Source: Vespula vulgaris
Taxonomy: Eukaryota > Arthropoda > Insecta > Hymenoptera > Vespidae
Reading direction: 5' to 3'
Length of the DNA stretch: 64,000 nt
NCBI RefSeq assembly: GCF_905475345.1
Contig: NC_066586.1
Span: 6,734,400-6,798,399, forward strand
In this document: in pieces, positions 54,186 to 64,000 of the stretch
How positions within the stretch are numbered: the stretch's first letter is position 1
How the letters are laid out: each line of letters begins with the position of its first letter
The notes under the pieces: model-generated
The model's input: only the letters and a program-made list of their open reading frames with translations
Databases searched by the model: none
Told to the model about the DNA's origin: nothing
Program-made: the position numbers and the translations under genes

Positions 54186-55519
54186 GTCCCACCCGAAAGA
54201 AGACAGAGTAATTAATCAACATTTTAATCAATAATTTAACATAATTTGTTTAAACTATAATATGCAGCCATTCGCCCGGTAATGCTTGCGCAATATAATT
54301 ATATATATATATATATATACATATATAATTTAGTTATAGATTGTAGATATAATTTAGACATAGATTTCAATATTACGCAAGTACTACCGACCCAGGTCCC
54401 ACCACTTGGAGGTTGCTGCATCTGGAGACCCACGGGCTAACGGGGATTCTACTCTAAAAACCACGATCCGAGATGCCTTTCCGCTTCGGGAGCTTCGAGC
54501 TTCTCAGCAAACTGGAGATGTATAAAACCCCGCTTACAGAATGCTCCACCGTCCACACCGTCGGCTTCAGACATCTCGAGACACGACCGGTCGTGTCTAT
54601 TTCGCTATTCCAAAGAACAAAACGAAGTCCTCGGTAGGACTAAATCTCGCGATCGCGAACACTCACGCGCGTGCCGGCCGTCACGCGCGTGAGTGTTTTC
54701 CCTATCATTCGCGTACGGAAGCAAGGAGACATACCCTTCCTGCATATAACAAAAATTATATGCAGAGAGGTTCCATTAACTTCCGTGTAAAAATCCCACG
54801 ATGATTGGTTCCTCGATTACCTAATCTGAAACAGACAAAGAATAAAACAAGAGATGAATATAAAAGCAAAAATTAAACAGGTAACATAAACTAAATATAA
54901 AAGCAAAAATTAGATATAACAAAAATTAAATATAAAAGCAAAAATGAAACAGGTATCATAAATTAAATATAAAAATAAAAATTAAACAGGTAACATCAAC
55001 TAAATATAAAAGCAAAAATTAGATATAACAAAAATTAAATATAAAAGCAAAAATTAAACAGGTAACATAAACTAAATATAAAAGCAAAAATTAAATATAA
55101 AAGCTAAACTTAAAAAGATTAGAAAACTTAAATATAAGAGTAAAAATTATATGCAAAAAGACATTTAATTCAAAAATTTCTCTGTAAAAATTTAATTCCA
55201 TGATGATCGATCCCTGGATGATCCCTCGCTCGATGATCGCTCCCTCGATGATCTAACCTGAAACAGAAAAAGAGTTAAAAAATGATTAGAAAAGGATAAA
55301 TGGAAAAGAGTAAAAGAAAAGAAGAAATGAAGAAGAGAAGAAGTGAAAAAGAGTATTTGCGTATGTTCGCGTGAGAAAAATAGAATTCTGAACCCATTGA
55401 TATGCATCTCGAAGATCGTTTTATTCGAGGAAAATCAGAGTACCATAATTGAGTTTGATTTTTCCTTAGTGAAAGAACGAAACCCGCCTAAGGCCCACAC
55501 CCGAGGGCCCCTCCCAAGG
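54186..55519 (-). repeat. Unit D 1.35-kb tandem repeat, copy 3
   Basis: 1334 bp, nearly identical to copy 2, with a shorter (TA)n tract (54300-54320). The following sequence departs from the repeat at about 55530. Confidence 0.9.
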
Positions 55520-56785
55520 GTCCCACCCGAAACTAATGATTAATAAAGTTAATAAAAGTGGTTCATATAGAAAATTAAAATATATAATTAATGTAATTAT
55601 CAAAAGTATACAATTAATAAAAGTATATAAGTAATAAAATTGAATAAGGATAAATACGAATGATAGCTAACATAAGTGCGACGGAAAAGCTTTCTGTGCG
55701 TTCTGTTAGAAAATTATTCAAAAATTTTGTTATATTCAAATTTATCTATCTGCGGAAATATAACTAACAATTTAAAATGTAATCAATTTAACGTTTAATT
55801 GAACTTAGATGAAAGATATTGTAAAAATATAGAAATATGCAGCCATTCGCTCGGTAATACTTGCGTCTTAACATTAAATGTTTATTTAGTTACAGATATT
55901 TAATATAATTATGACCTATATTTCGATATTTCGCAAGTACTACTGACCCAGGTCCCACCACTTGGAGGTTGCTGCAGCTGGAGACCCACGGACTAACGAG
56001 GACTCTACTCTAAAATTCGCGTTCGAGATGCCTTTCCGCTTCGGGAGTTTCAGGCTTTTCAGAAAAATGGAGATGGATGAAACCCTGCTTACGGAAAGCT
56101 CCACCGTCTACTCCGTCAGCTTCAGACATCTCGAGACACGACCGGTCGTGTCTATATTTCGATTTCAATAATCAAAACGTAGTCCTCGGCAGGACTTAAT
56201 CTCGCGATCGCGAACACTCACGTACGTGACGACCGAAAAATTTATGACTCTATTTCAATGAAAGACGTGATTTTATTAAAATAAAATTATGATTTTAATT
56301 AAAAATTGAAAAAGAAAAACGCGATTACTCGACTTTAATAATAAAAATGAATAAAATATTATAAAAATTCTATTCGCGTACGCGTGGTAAAGTAGAATAG
56401 GGGACGGAATGTTATGTCGTTTCTCAAATCTACATTACTACTATATAAGAGCATTTTGAGTGACAACATGGAAAAATTAAAATATGACTAAGAGCCATTT
56501 TCGAAGAGTTCTGTGGAACCTTCGAATATAACTCAATAGTGTTATAGTTGCCCTCTTGAGCCACATTTTGTGGGGGCCTCTTCGACATATAGCCTCTTCT
56601 TTGCTTCGTGCCCTAACCACAACTACAGAATAAATTTCATAACTATCGTCAATACCAAAGAACTAAAACCGACCCTTATTCTAAGACGTGCAAGAAAACT
56701 AATAGATCTAACGTAACTCTAAATCAAACCTGAAACGAAAAATCGAGCAAGCATCGGAAGAGAAACAAGAATTAATATATTAATT
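55520..56785 (-). repeat. Diverged start of the hairpin-rich part of unit D
   Basis: Contains a partial, diverged core (55835-56240: core motif, AGTCC-TCGGCA-GGACT stem, 18-bp palindrome, CTCGCGATCGCGA). It then continues to the inverted copy of 34928-35000 at 56545-56625. No gene supported. Confidence 0.6.
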
Positions 56786-57385
56786 GCTGAAAATCCTAAG
56801 CTAAAAATTGATTAACTTATTCTATGTTCTACGCGTTGTGATTCTACAAGTCTCTTTATCTTTTATCAACGACTCTACTCTACTTTATTCTTTCAAAAGC
56901 AATGACTGTATTGAGACTTTTCTTTTATTAATAAAATTGATTAATCTTTATCTAACAATGTAATGAAAAATCATTGGACGCTCCTTCTTACAAGCAATTA
57001 TTCTAATTAATAGAAAATAAATTATACAATTTCGCTTGTAATCCAGAGACTGTCCACCGCGAATGTCTTCTTGCTTATTCATTATTAAAATTCGCAAATA
57101 TCGAAATCCTTTACTATTTTCACGAGAGAAGATTATTTAAAAATGCATCTAAATATTGAAAACTTCAAATAATTATAATTAACGCGTTTAAACAAGAAGA
57201 CACTATCCTGATCTAATAAATAAATCAAAAAATAACGAACCATTCACGAGTAAATCTCCAAAGAAATTTACCCGTGGTCACTCATTGCTCTTCTACTAAT
57301 TAATTACAACCAATCACTCGTGCCGATTCGGACCTTTCGTCCTCGACATGATTGGGTGATTGGAGGGATTAAAAAATTAACTTAC
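56786..57385 (-). repeat. Unit D body, paralogous to unit C and inverted relative to units A and B
   Basis: Matches 23620-24221 directly, and 29000-29450, 32200-32700 and 41600-41700 in reverse orientation (for example AGCAAGAAGACATTCGCGG on the minus strand near 57060). Read on the minus strand it follows the donor of the 424-nt exon, so it would be intronic. Confidence 0.6.
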
Positions 57386-57809
57386 TACTTAAGAAGTTCT
57401 GCGATGGCTCCAAAACACTGGACCGCGATTTAGGTCGAAATTGAGGGTGGATGATTTGTAGTTGGTTGAAAATGAGGTAGGTCGACATCGAAGTTGGTTG
57501 AGATCCTCTTCGGTGATGCACTGACTCTAATTCGCGGTAGTTATTTATTAACGAACGATCACTGAATTTATTTCGCGATACTCTACTGTCTTTTATAAAT
57601 ACAGTCTGTGCGACTGTTAAAAAATCAAAAAACTGCGCGAACAAACACTGACTCTAAAGACTGCATTGCACGCAGTCTATGAAAAAACACTTATGGTTTA
57701 AATCGCGAACCGCGAACGAACAAACACTGCTTCTACTTTGCGATCATTTTATTTTAACGGTATAAATACTTGATTACTTCATTGCTACGCGCCCGATTGC
57801 AACGAGGTT
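57386..57809 (-). ncRNA. Putative 424-nt exon of unit D
   Basis: Acceptor TTTGTTTCAG (AG 57811-57810) and donor CTTAAGTA|GTAAGTTAAT (GT 57385-57384). Paralogue of 24222-24644 with both splice sites and the length conserved, despite substitutions and no shared long frame. Confidence 0.5.
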
Positions 57810-57904
57810 CTGAAACAAAAATACAAACGAAATAATTAGTATTACTATTACAATGAAAATTATATAAAACATTCAAGAAATATGTAATGGAGAAATATAC
57901 TTAC

Positions 57905-58062
57905 TTTAAGTCTTCGTTGAAACTTCTACGAAAAGTATCCAATGAAAATTTCTAAGTCCACTTGCGGAGATAGATCATCAAAGTCCCACTACATTGCGAA
58001 TATTTCTAAGTCCATTCGCGCAGATAAATTGTCAAAGTCCCTCGAAAGCACAAAATCGAAGT
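57905..58062 (-). ncRNA. Putative 158-nt exon of unit D with 54-bp repeats
   Basis: Acceptor CTTTTGTTTCAG (AG 58064-58063) and donor CTTAAA|GTAAGTATA. Consists mostly of two 54-bp elements. Stops in all minus-strand frames. Confidence 0.45.
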
Positions 58063-59680
58063 CTGAAACAAAAGAAATAGTATAACATATCGAAAATATG
58101 AGTGATAGAATATTATATTTGCGTAAACTCTTCGTTAATACTCACTCGAATGGCATCCTGCGAAAATTTCTAAGTCCACTCGTGGAGATAGATTGTCAAA
58201 GTCCTACGACGATGCGAATATTTCTAAGTCCACTCGTGGAGATAGATTCTTAGAGTCCCACGAAAGTGCGAAAATTTCTAAGTCCATTCGTGGAGATAGA
58301 TTGTCAAAGTCCTACGACGGTGCGAATATTTCTAAGTCCACTTGCGGAGATAGATTGTCAGAGTCCCACGAAAGTGTGAAAATTTCTAAGTCCACTCGTG
58401 GAGATAGATTGTCAAAGTCCTACGACGGTGCGAATATTTCTAAGTCCACTCGTGGAGATAGATTGTCAGAGTCCCACGAAAGTGTGAAAATTTCTAAGTC
58501 CACTCGTGGAGATAGATTGTCGAAGTCCTACGACGGTGCGAATATTTCTAAGTCCACTCGTGGAGATAGATTCTCAGAGTCCCACGAAAGTACGAAAATT
58601 TCTAAGTCCACTCGTGGAGACAGATTCTTAGAGTCCCACGAAAGTGCGAAAATTTCTAAGTCCATTCGTGGAGATAGATTGTCAAAGTCCTACGACGGTG
58701 CGAATATTTCTAAGTCCATTCGTGGAGATAGATTGTCAAAGTCTCTCGAAAGCACAAAATCGAAGTCTGAAACAAAAGAAATAGTATAACATATCGAAAA
58801 TATGAGTGATAGAATATTATATTTGCGTAAACTCTTCGTTAATACTCACTCGAATGGCATCCTGCGAAAATTTCTAAGTCCACTCGTGGAGATAGATTGT
58901 CAGAGTCCCACAAAAGTGTGAAAATTTCTAAGTCCACTCATGGAGATAGATTGTCAGAGTCCCACGAAAGTGTGAAAATTTCTAAGTCCACTCATGGAGA
59001 TAGATTGTCAAAGTCCTACGACGGTGCGAATATTTCTAAGTCCACTCGTGGAGATAGATTCTTAGAGTCCCACGAAAGTGCGAAAATTTCTAAGTCCACT
59101 CGTGGAGATAGATTGTCAAAGTCCTACGACGGTGCGAATATTTCTAAGTCCACTCGTGGAGATAGATTGTCAGAGTCCCACGAAAGTGCGAAAATTTCTA
59201 AGTCCACTCATGGAGATAGATTGTCAGAGTCCCACGAAAGTGTGAAAATTTCTAAGTCCACTCATGGAGATAGATTGTCAAAGTCCTACGACGGTGCGAA
59301 TATTTCTAAGTCCACTCTTGGAGACAGATTGTCAAAGTCTCTTGAAAGCACAAAATCGAAGTCTGAAACAAAAGAAATAGTATAACATATCGAAAATATG
59401 AGTGATAGAATATTATATTTGCGTAAACTCTTCGTTAATACTCACTCGAATGGCATCCTGCGAAAATTTCTAAGTCCACTCGTGGAGATAGATTGTCAGA
59501 GTCCCACGAAAGTGTGAAAATTTCTAAGTCCACTCGTGGAGATAGATTGTCAAAGTCCTACGACGGTGCGAATATTTCTAAGTCCACTTGCGGAGATAGA
59601 TCATCAAAGTCCCACTACATTGCAAATATTTCTAAGTCCACTCGTGGAGACAGATTGTCAAAGTCCCTCGAAAGCACAAA
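57940..59680. repeat. 54-bp repeats in three expanded blocks
   Basis: Unit of 54 bp around AAATTTCTAAGTCCACTCGT and GGAGATAGATTGTCA, alternating between two subtypes (AGTCCCACGAAAGTG and AGTCCTACGACGGTG). Blocks at about 58160-58760, 58870-59350 and 59465-59670 are separated by an intron-like spacer. Because 54 is a multiple of three, one plus frame stays open (198, 162 and 72 codons; 18-residue repeat ISKSTRGDRLSKSYDGAN). I regard this as a consequence of period rather than a gene. Confidence 0.9.
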
Positions 59681-59748
59681 ATCGAAGTCTGAAACAAAAG
59701 AAATAGTATAGCATATCGAAAATATGAGTGATAGAATATTGTACTTAC

Positions 59749-60044
59749 GTAAACTCTTCATTAATACTCGTTCGAATGTCTTCCGCGAAAATTTCTAAGT
59801 TCTCTCGTCGAAGTTCAAAACACAACTGAACTAGTAACTGTAACAGTCGGTCAAACACCCGACTTTGTTGTCGTCTCTCCAGATCGAATATCCCCACTTC
59901 GCATTTAAGTCTAAAATCAAATAATCTGTTGTATATTTGGATTAACTCTTCGTTAATACTCACTCGAACGGCATTTTGCGAAAATTTCTAAGTCCACTCG
60001 AGGAGATAGATTGTGAAAGTCTCTCGAAAGCACAAAATCGAAGT
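59749..60044 (-). ncRNA. Putative 296-nt exon of unit D
   Basis: Acceptor CTTTTGTTTCAG and strong donor GAGTTTAC|GTAAGTAC (GT 59748-59747). It carries an internal remnant of an intron (GTTAATCC...TTTTAG, about 36 nt) that in neighbouring modules is a normal-length intron. Confidence 0.45.
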
Positions 60045-60104
60045 CTGAAACAAAAGAAATAGTATAGCATATCGAAAATATGAGTGATAGAATATTGTAC
60101 TTAC

Positions 60105-60459
60105 GTAAACTCTTCATTAATACTCGTTCGAATGTCTTCTGCGAAAATTTCTAAGTTCTCTCGTCGAAGTTCAAAACACAACTGAACTCGGAACTGTATA
60201 GGCCAGTCAAAGACCCATCTTTGTTGTCGTCTCTCGAAGCCGAGTATCCCCACTTCGCATTTAAGTGTAAAATCAAATAATCTGTTGTATATTTGAATTA
60301 ACTCTTCGTTAATACTCGCTCGAATGTCTTCTACGAAAATTTTTAAGTTCTCTCGTCGAAGTCCAAAACACAACTGAACTAGTAACTGTAACAATCTGTC
60401 AAATAACCGACTTTGTTGTCGTCTCTGGAAGCCGAGTATCCCCACTTCGCAATTTAAGT
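60105..60459 (-). ncRNA. Putative 355-nt exon of unit D
   Basis: Acceptor TTATTTTAG and donor GAGTTTAC|GTAAGTAC. A minus frame (114 codons, with repeated LLQLLVQLCF and RRENL(E/K)IF) is open here, but the exon ends in phase 2 and the next exon does not continue it, so coding is doubtful. Confidence 0.45.
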
Positions 60460-60499
60460 CTAAAATAAAATAATTCGTATAGAATATTGAAAGAATGAG

Positions 60500-62850
60500 T
60501 GATATAATAATATACTTACATTACCTCTTCTCTATTACCTGCGGAGAACGCGTATTGGGAGAACTGCTATGCGTACTCGTCGAAATTCGAAGTAAGTCCG
60601 AAACAGTAGGTGTCGGTGTGCCTATATTATCGTCACGAGTGGGAGAATATCCCCACTACTCCATTTGATTCTAAAACAACAAATCGTATAGAATAGTACT
60701 GCGAAAACTGCGATGTGTACTTGTCGAAATTCAAAACAAGACTGAACCAGCAGCTGTCAAAGTTCATTTTATTGGCCTCACGGGTGGGAAAGTATCCCCA
60801 CCTCCATAATTTAATTCTAAAACGAAATAAATCGTATAGAATATTGAAAGAATGAGTGATATAATTATGTACTTACATTAATTTTTTGTTATTACTTGTG
60901 GAGAATGTGTACTATGAAAATTGCGATCCGTACTCGTCGAAATTCGTAGCAAGACTGAACCATTAACTGTCAAAATCGGTCGAACGCTTGAGTTTGTTGT
61001 CGTTTCACGATGCCCAGTATCCCCACTCCACAATTTAATTCTGAAACGAAATAAATCGTATAAAATATTGAAAAAATGAGTAATATAATAATATACTTAC
61101 ATTGACTCTTCTCTATTATTTCCAAAGAATGCGTACTGCAAAAACTGCAATGCGTACTCGTCGATATTCGAAGCAAGTCTGAAACAGTAGCTGTCGGTCC
61201 GCTTATATTGTCGTCACGAGTGGGAGAATATCCCCACTACTCCATTTCATTCTAAAACAAAACAAATCGTATAGAATATTGAAAGAATGAGTGATATAAT
61301 TATGTATTTACATTGACTCTTCTCTATTACTTCCAAAGAATGCGTACTGCGAAAACTGCGATGTGTACTCGTCGAAATTCAAAGCAAGAATGAACCAGCA
61401 GCTGTTAAAGTTCATCTTATTGGCGTCACGGGTGGAAAAGTATCCCCACCTCTATAATTTAATTCTAAAACGAAATAAATTGTATAGAATATTGACTGAG
61501 CAAGTGATAATAATATACTTACATTAATTCTTTGTTATTACTTGTGGAGAATGCGTACTACGAGAACTGCGATGTGCACTCGTCGAAATTAGTAGCAAGT
61601 CTGAAACAGTAGCTGTCGGTCCGCTTATATAGTCGTCCCGAGTGGGAGAATATACCCACTACTCCATTTCATTCTAAAACAAAACAAATCGTATAGAATA
61701 TTGAAAGAATGAGTGATATAATTATGTACTTACATTAATTCTTTATTATTACTTGTGGAGAATGTGTACTATGAAAATTGCGATGTGTGCTCGTCGAAAT
61801 TCGTAGCAAGACTGAACTATTAAGTGTCAAAGTCAGTCGAACGCTCGAGTTTGTTGTCTCACGAAGCTCAGTATCCCCACTCCACAATTTAATTCTAAAA
61901 TGAAATAAATCGTATAGAATATTGAAAGAATGAGTGATATACTTATGTACTTACATTAATTCTTTGTTATTACTTGTGGAGAATGTGTATTATGAAAATT
62001 GCGATGTGTACTCGTCAAAATTCGTAGCAAGACTGAACTATTAAGTGTCAAAGTCAGTCGAACGCTCGAGTTTGTTGTCTCACGAAGCTCAGTATCCCCA
62101 CTCCACAATTTAATTCTAAAACGAAATAAATCGTATAGAATATTGAAAGAATGAGTAATATACTTATGTACTTACATTAATTCTTTATTATTACTTGTGG
62201 AGAATGTGTACTATGAAAATTGCGATGTGTGCTCGTCGAAATTCGTAGCAAGACTGAACTATTAAGTGTCAAAGTCAGTCGAACGCTCGAGTTTGTTTTC
62301 TCACGAAGCTCAGTATCCCCACTCTACAATTTAATTCTAAAATGAAATAAATCGTATAGAATATTGAAAGAATGAGTGATATACTTATGTACTTACATTA
62401 ATTCTTTGTTATTACTTGTGGAGAATGTGTACTATGAAAATTGCGATGTGTACTCATCAAAATTCGTAGCAAGACTGAACTATTAAGTGTCAAAGTCAGT
62501 CGAACGCTCGAGTTTGTTGTCTCACGAAGCTCAGTATCCCCACTCCACAATTTAATTCTAAAACGAAATAAATCGTATAGAATATTGAAAGAATGAGTAA
62601 TATACTTATGTACTTACATTAATTCTTTATTATTACTTGTGGAGAATGTGTACCATGAAAATTGCGATGTGTACTCGTCAAAATTCGTAGCAAGACTGAA
62701 CTATTAAGTGTCAAAGTCAGTCGAACGCTCGAGTTTGTTGTCTCACGAAGCTCAGTATCCCCACTCCACAATTTAATTCTAAAATGAAATAAATCGTATA
62801 GAATATTGAATGAACGAGTGATAATAATATACTTACATTAATTCTTTATT
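60500..62850 (-). ncRNA. Tandem array of about ten exon-intron modules (about 220 bp each)
   Basis: Minus-strand donors of the form AAT|GTAAGTA or close lie near 60519, 60876, 61100, 61522, 61733, 61954, 62175, 62396, 62617 and 62836. One module (near 61310) has GTAAATA instead. Acceptors (TTTTAG or TTTCAG followed by AAT) lie about 60 nt downstream of each donor. The last five modules have a period of 220-221 bp and are almost identical. Each module is a complete exon plus a minimal intron, so array growth adds whole exons. One intron (near 60690) lost its donor by deletion. Confidence 0.55.
62618..62778 (-). ncRNA. Representative 161-nt exon of the 220-bp array
   Basis: Acceptor ATTTCATTTTAG, donor AGAATTAAT|GTAAGTACAT. 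The following intron (62558-62617) is 60 nt. One minus frame is open for 52 codons but ends in TAA at the exon's end, so a joined multi-exon frame is not possible. Confidence 0.5.
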
Positions 62851-62879
62851 ATTACTTGTGAAGAATGCGTACTACGAGA

Positions 62880-63890
62880 ACTGCGATGTGCACTCGTCGG
62901 CGTACAAAAGGAAACTAACAAAATAATAGTCAAAGTAAATAAAAGTCGTATATGTTTGTATTTCACAAGGCCAATGATCCCGAAACGAAAATTTCAAAGT
63001 ATTAAAATTATGAATTAAAATTATTTTGATTCTCTTGCGTTACGATCTTTGTAATGTCATACGGATGTACTATTGTTTAAATATTAATCTTTTTTATTGC
63101 AGGAATATTAAAAATTGTTTAAATAAATGTAAAATTATCGAAAGTATTGATTTCTAAGTATTTGCGATTGGAAAAAGAGAGCTGCGACGCTCACTCGTCG
63201 GCGTACAAAAGGAAACTAACAAAATAATAGTCAAAGTAAATAAAAGTGTATATATTATATATATTACACGAAACCAATGATGCCGAGACGAAAATTTTAA
63301 AGTATTAACATATTAAATTGAAATTATTTTATTTCTCGCATGATACGGTCTTTGTCTTGTTAAACGAATGTATTATTGTTTAAATATTAGTTTTTTGTAT
63401 TGCGTGTACGTTAAAACTGTTTAAATAATTGTAAAATTATCGAAAATATTAATTTCTGAGATATGAAAATGATAATTTCTTTCGCCTTTGGAAAGACAGA
63501 TTTTCGATAATCACTCGTCGGAATACAAAAGAAAACTAATTTGGCATTCTTAATGTAGCTATATAGTAAATGTGTACAAGCAAATGAAAAAGTTTGGTTT
63601 GTGCTGACCTTCGCATTGAAAGAATTTTTCTAAAAGAGTATGAATGCAGCGTATCAATTTACACAGGTTTGTAGATTCACAGCTTGGAGACAATGCTTTA
63701 TACTCGGTTCCATGTTTTGTATGAATGTGTCCAGTATCTGTGTGACAGCAAACGAGAGTGAATGTTCTTGTTCGTATATTTTGCGATGAAATACAGATAG
63801 TTTTGCAAAAAATGATATTGGTCGATGTGCTAATGCTTTTTAGAATTTATATTGATCAGTGATGTTCGAAAATCTAGACGAGACCTTTTT
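62880..63890 (-). repeat. Right flank of unit D, paralogous to 25000-25470
   Basis: Two tandem copies of a sequence around GAGAGCTGCGACGCTCACTC (63177) and TGTTTAAAT(A/T)ATTGTAAAATTA, as in 25010-25420. Relative to the left copy, about 330 bp (63560-63880) is extra here and shows no recognised feature. Confidence 0.6.
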
Positions 63891-63898
63891 TTTCTTAC

Positions 63899-63954
63899 CT
63901 TATTCGGATGAATTTTTTCTTCGTTGCAGCTTCTTCTTCTTCTTCCAAAGCCAT
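63899..63954 (-). CDS. Possible first coding exon (MALEEEEEAATKKKFIRI...), partial
   Basis: The ATG at 63954 opens 18 codons, then AG, ending at the donor AATAAG|GTAAG (GT 63898-63897). The peptide is an acidic run followed by a basic run, which tells nothing about function. No downstream exon continuing this frame was found in the 220-bp array, and the left paralogue has ATA in place of ATG. It may equally be a non-coding first exon of unit D. Confidence 0.25.
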
Positions 63955-64000
63955 TAGAACTTCTGACCACCAACGAGTACATAATAAACACTCTCCAATA

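Noticed and set aside
42184..55519. CRISPR array or prokaryotic repeat
   Set aside because: Eukaryotic window with introns; units of 235 bp and longer have no constant-repeat/unique-spacer pattern.
60101..60445. Minus-strand 114-codon frame as a repeat-protein gene
   Set aside because: Frame is not continued across the flanking introns (phase 2 exon end, then a stop), and paralogous exons break it.
23400..64000. LTR retrotransposon or Helitron cluster
   Set aside because: No reverse transcriptase, integrase, helicase or gag-like frame and no LTR pairs; repeats are nested tandem and inverted paralogues with splice sites.

Overview
This is an AT-rich animal nuclear window. It has short GT-AG introns, long (CT)n, (GA)n and (TA)n microsatellites, and genes whose exon structure and protein sequence fit an insect, probably a hymenopteran. 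The taxon is an inference from composition and protein style only; no database was searched.

Left third (1-22.1 kb), ordinary genes, all on the minus strand. From right to left: (i) a complete eight-exon gene for the mitochondrial outer-membrane assembly protein Sam50 (19571-22042, 489 aa); (ii) a complete seven-exon gene for a ZDHHC6-type ER palmitoyltransferase with a C-terminal SH3-like region (17229-19005, 379 aa); (iii) a complete three-exon gene for a small secreted Reeler-domain protein (11251-14523, 161 aa); (iv) a first coding exon with a signal peptide (8372-8483) of an unidentified secreted or membrane protein, whose remaining exons lie in or beyond the gene-poor first 8.4 kb.

Right two thirds (about 23.4-64 kb), a roughly 40-kb repeat locus with no convincing protein gene. 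It is built from copies of one ancestral, apparently spliced and non-coding transcription unit in both orientations. A truncated minus-strand copy (C) lies at 23.4-25.6 kb. Plus-strand copies (A, B) fill about 26-42 kb. A much expanded minus-strand copy (D) fills 64-42 kb. C and A are head to head near 25.6-26.0 kb, and B and D meet tail to tail near 42.0 kb. Paralogous modules keep their splice sites in both orientations. One is an exon ending CTTCTTAAGTA|GT, seen at 24.2, 28.8, 32.1 and 57.4 kb.

Inside unit D there are nested tandem arrays: about ten exon-intron modules of about 220 bp with 60-nt introns (60.5-62.85 kb); 54-bp repeats (57.9-59.7 kb); 1.35-kb units (51.5-55.5 kb); and 4.4-4.9-kb units holding 235/234-bp arrays (42.2-51.5 kb). 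Unit B carries a different, about 650-bp tandem array with short hairpins.

The most interesting signal is RNA-like structure. Unit B has a hairpin family, NNNACTC-AG-GAGTNNN and TGCATTC-AG-GAATGCA, whose arms change in compensating ways between copies. Unit D has hairpins of up to 16 bp whose variants stay paired, by G-U wobble, only if the minus strand is the RNA. I read the locus as a rapidly evolving cluster of structured, repeat-rich long non-coding RNA genes. A piRNA cluster or hairpin-RNA (endo-siRNA) source is the main alternative. Transcription has to be shown by RNA data.
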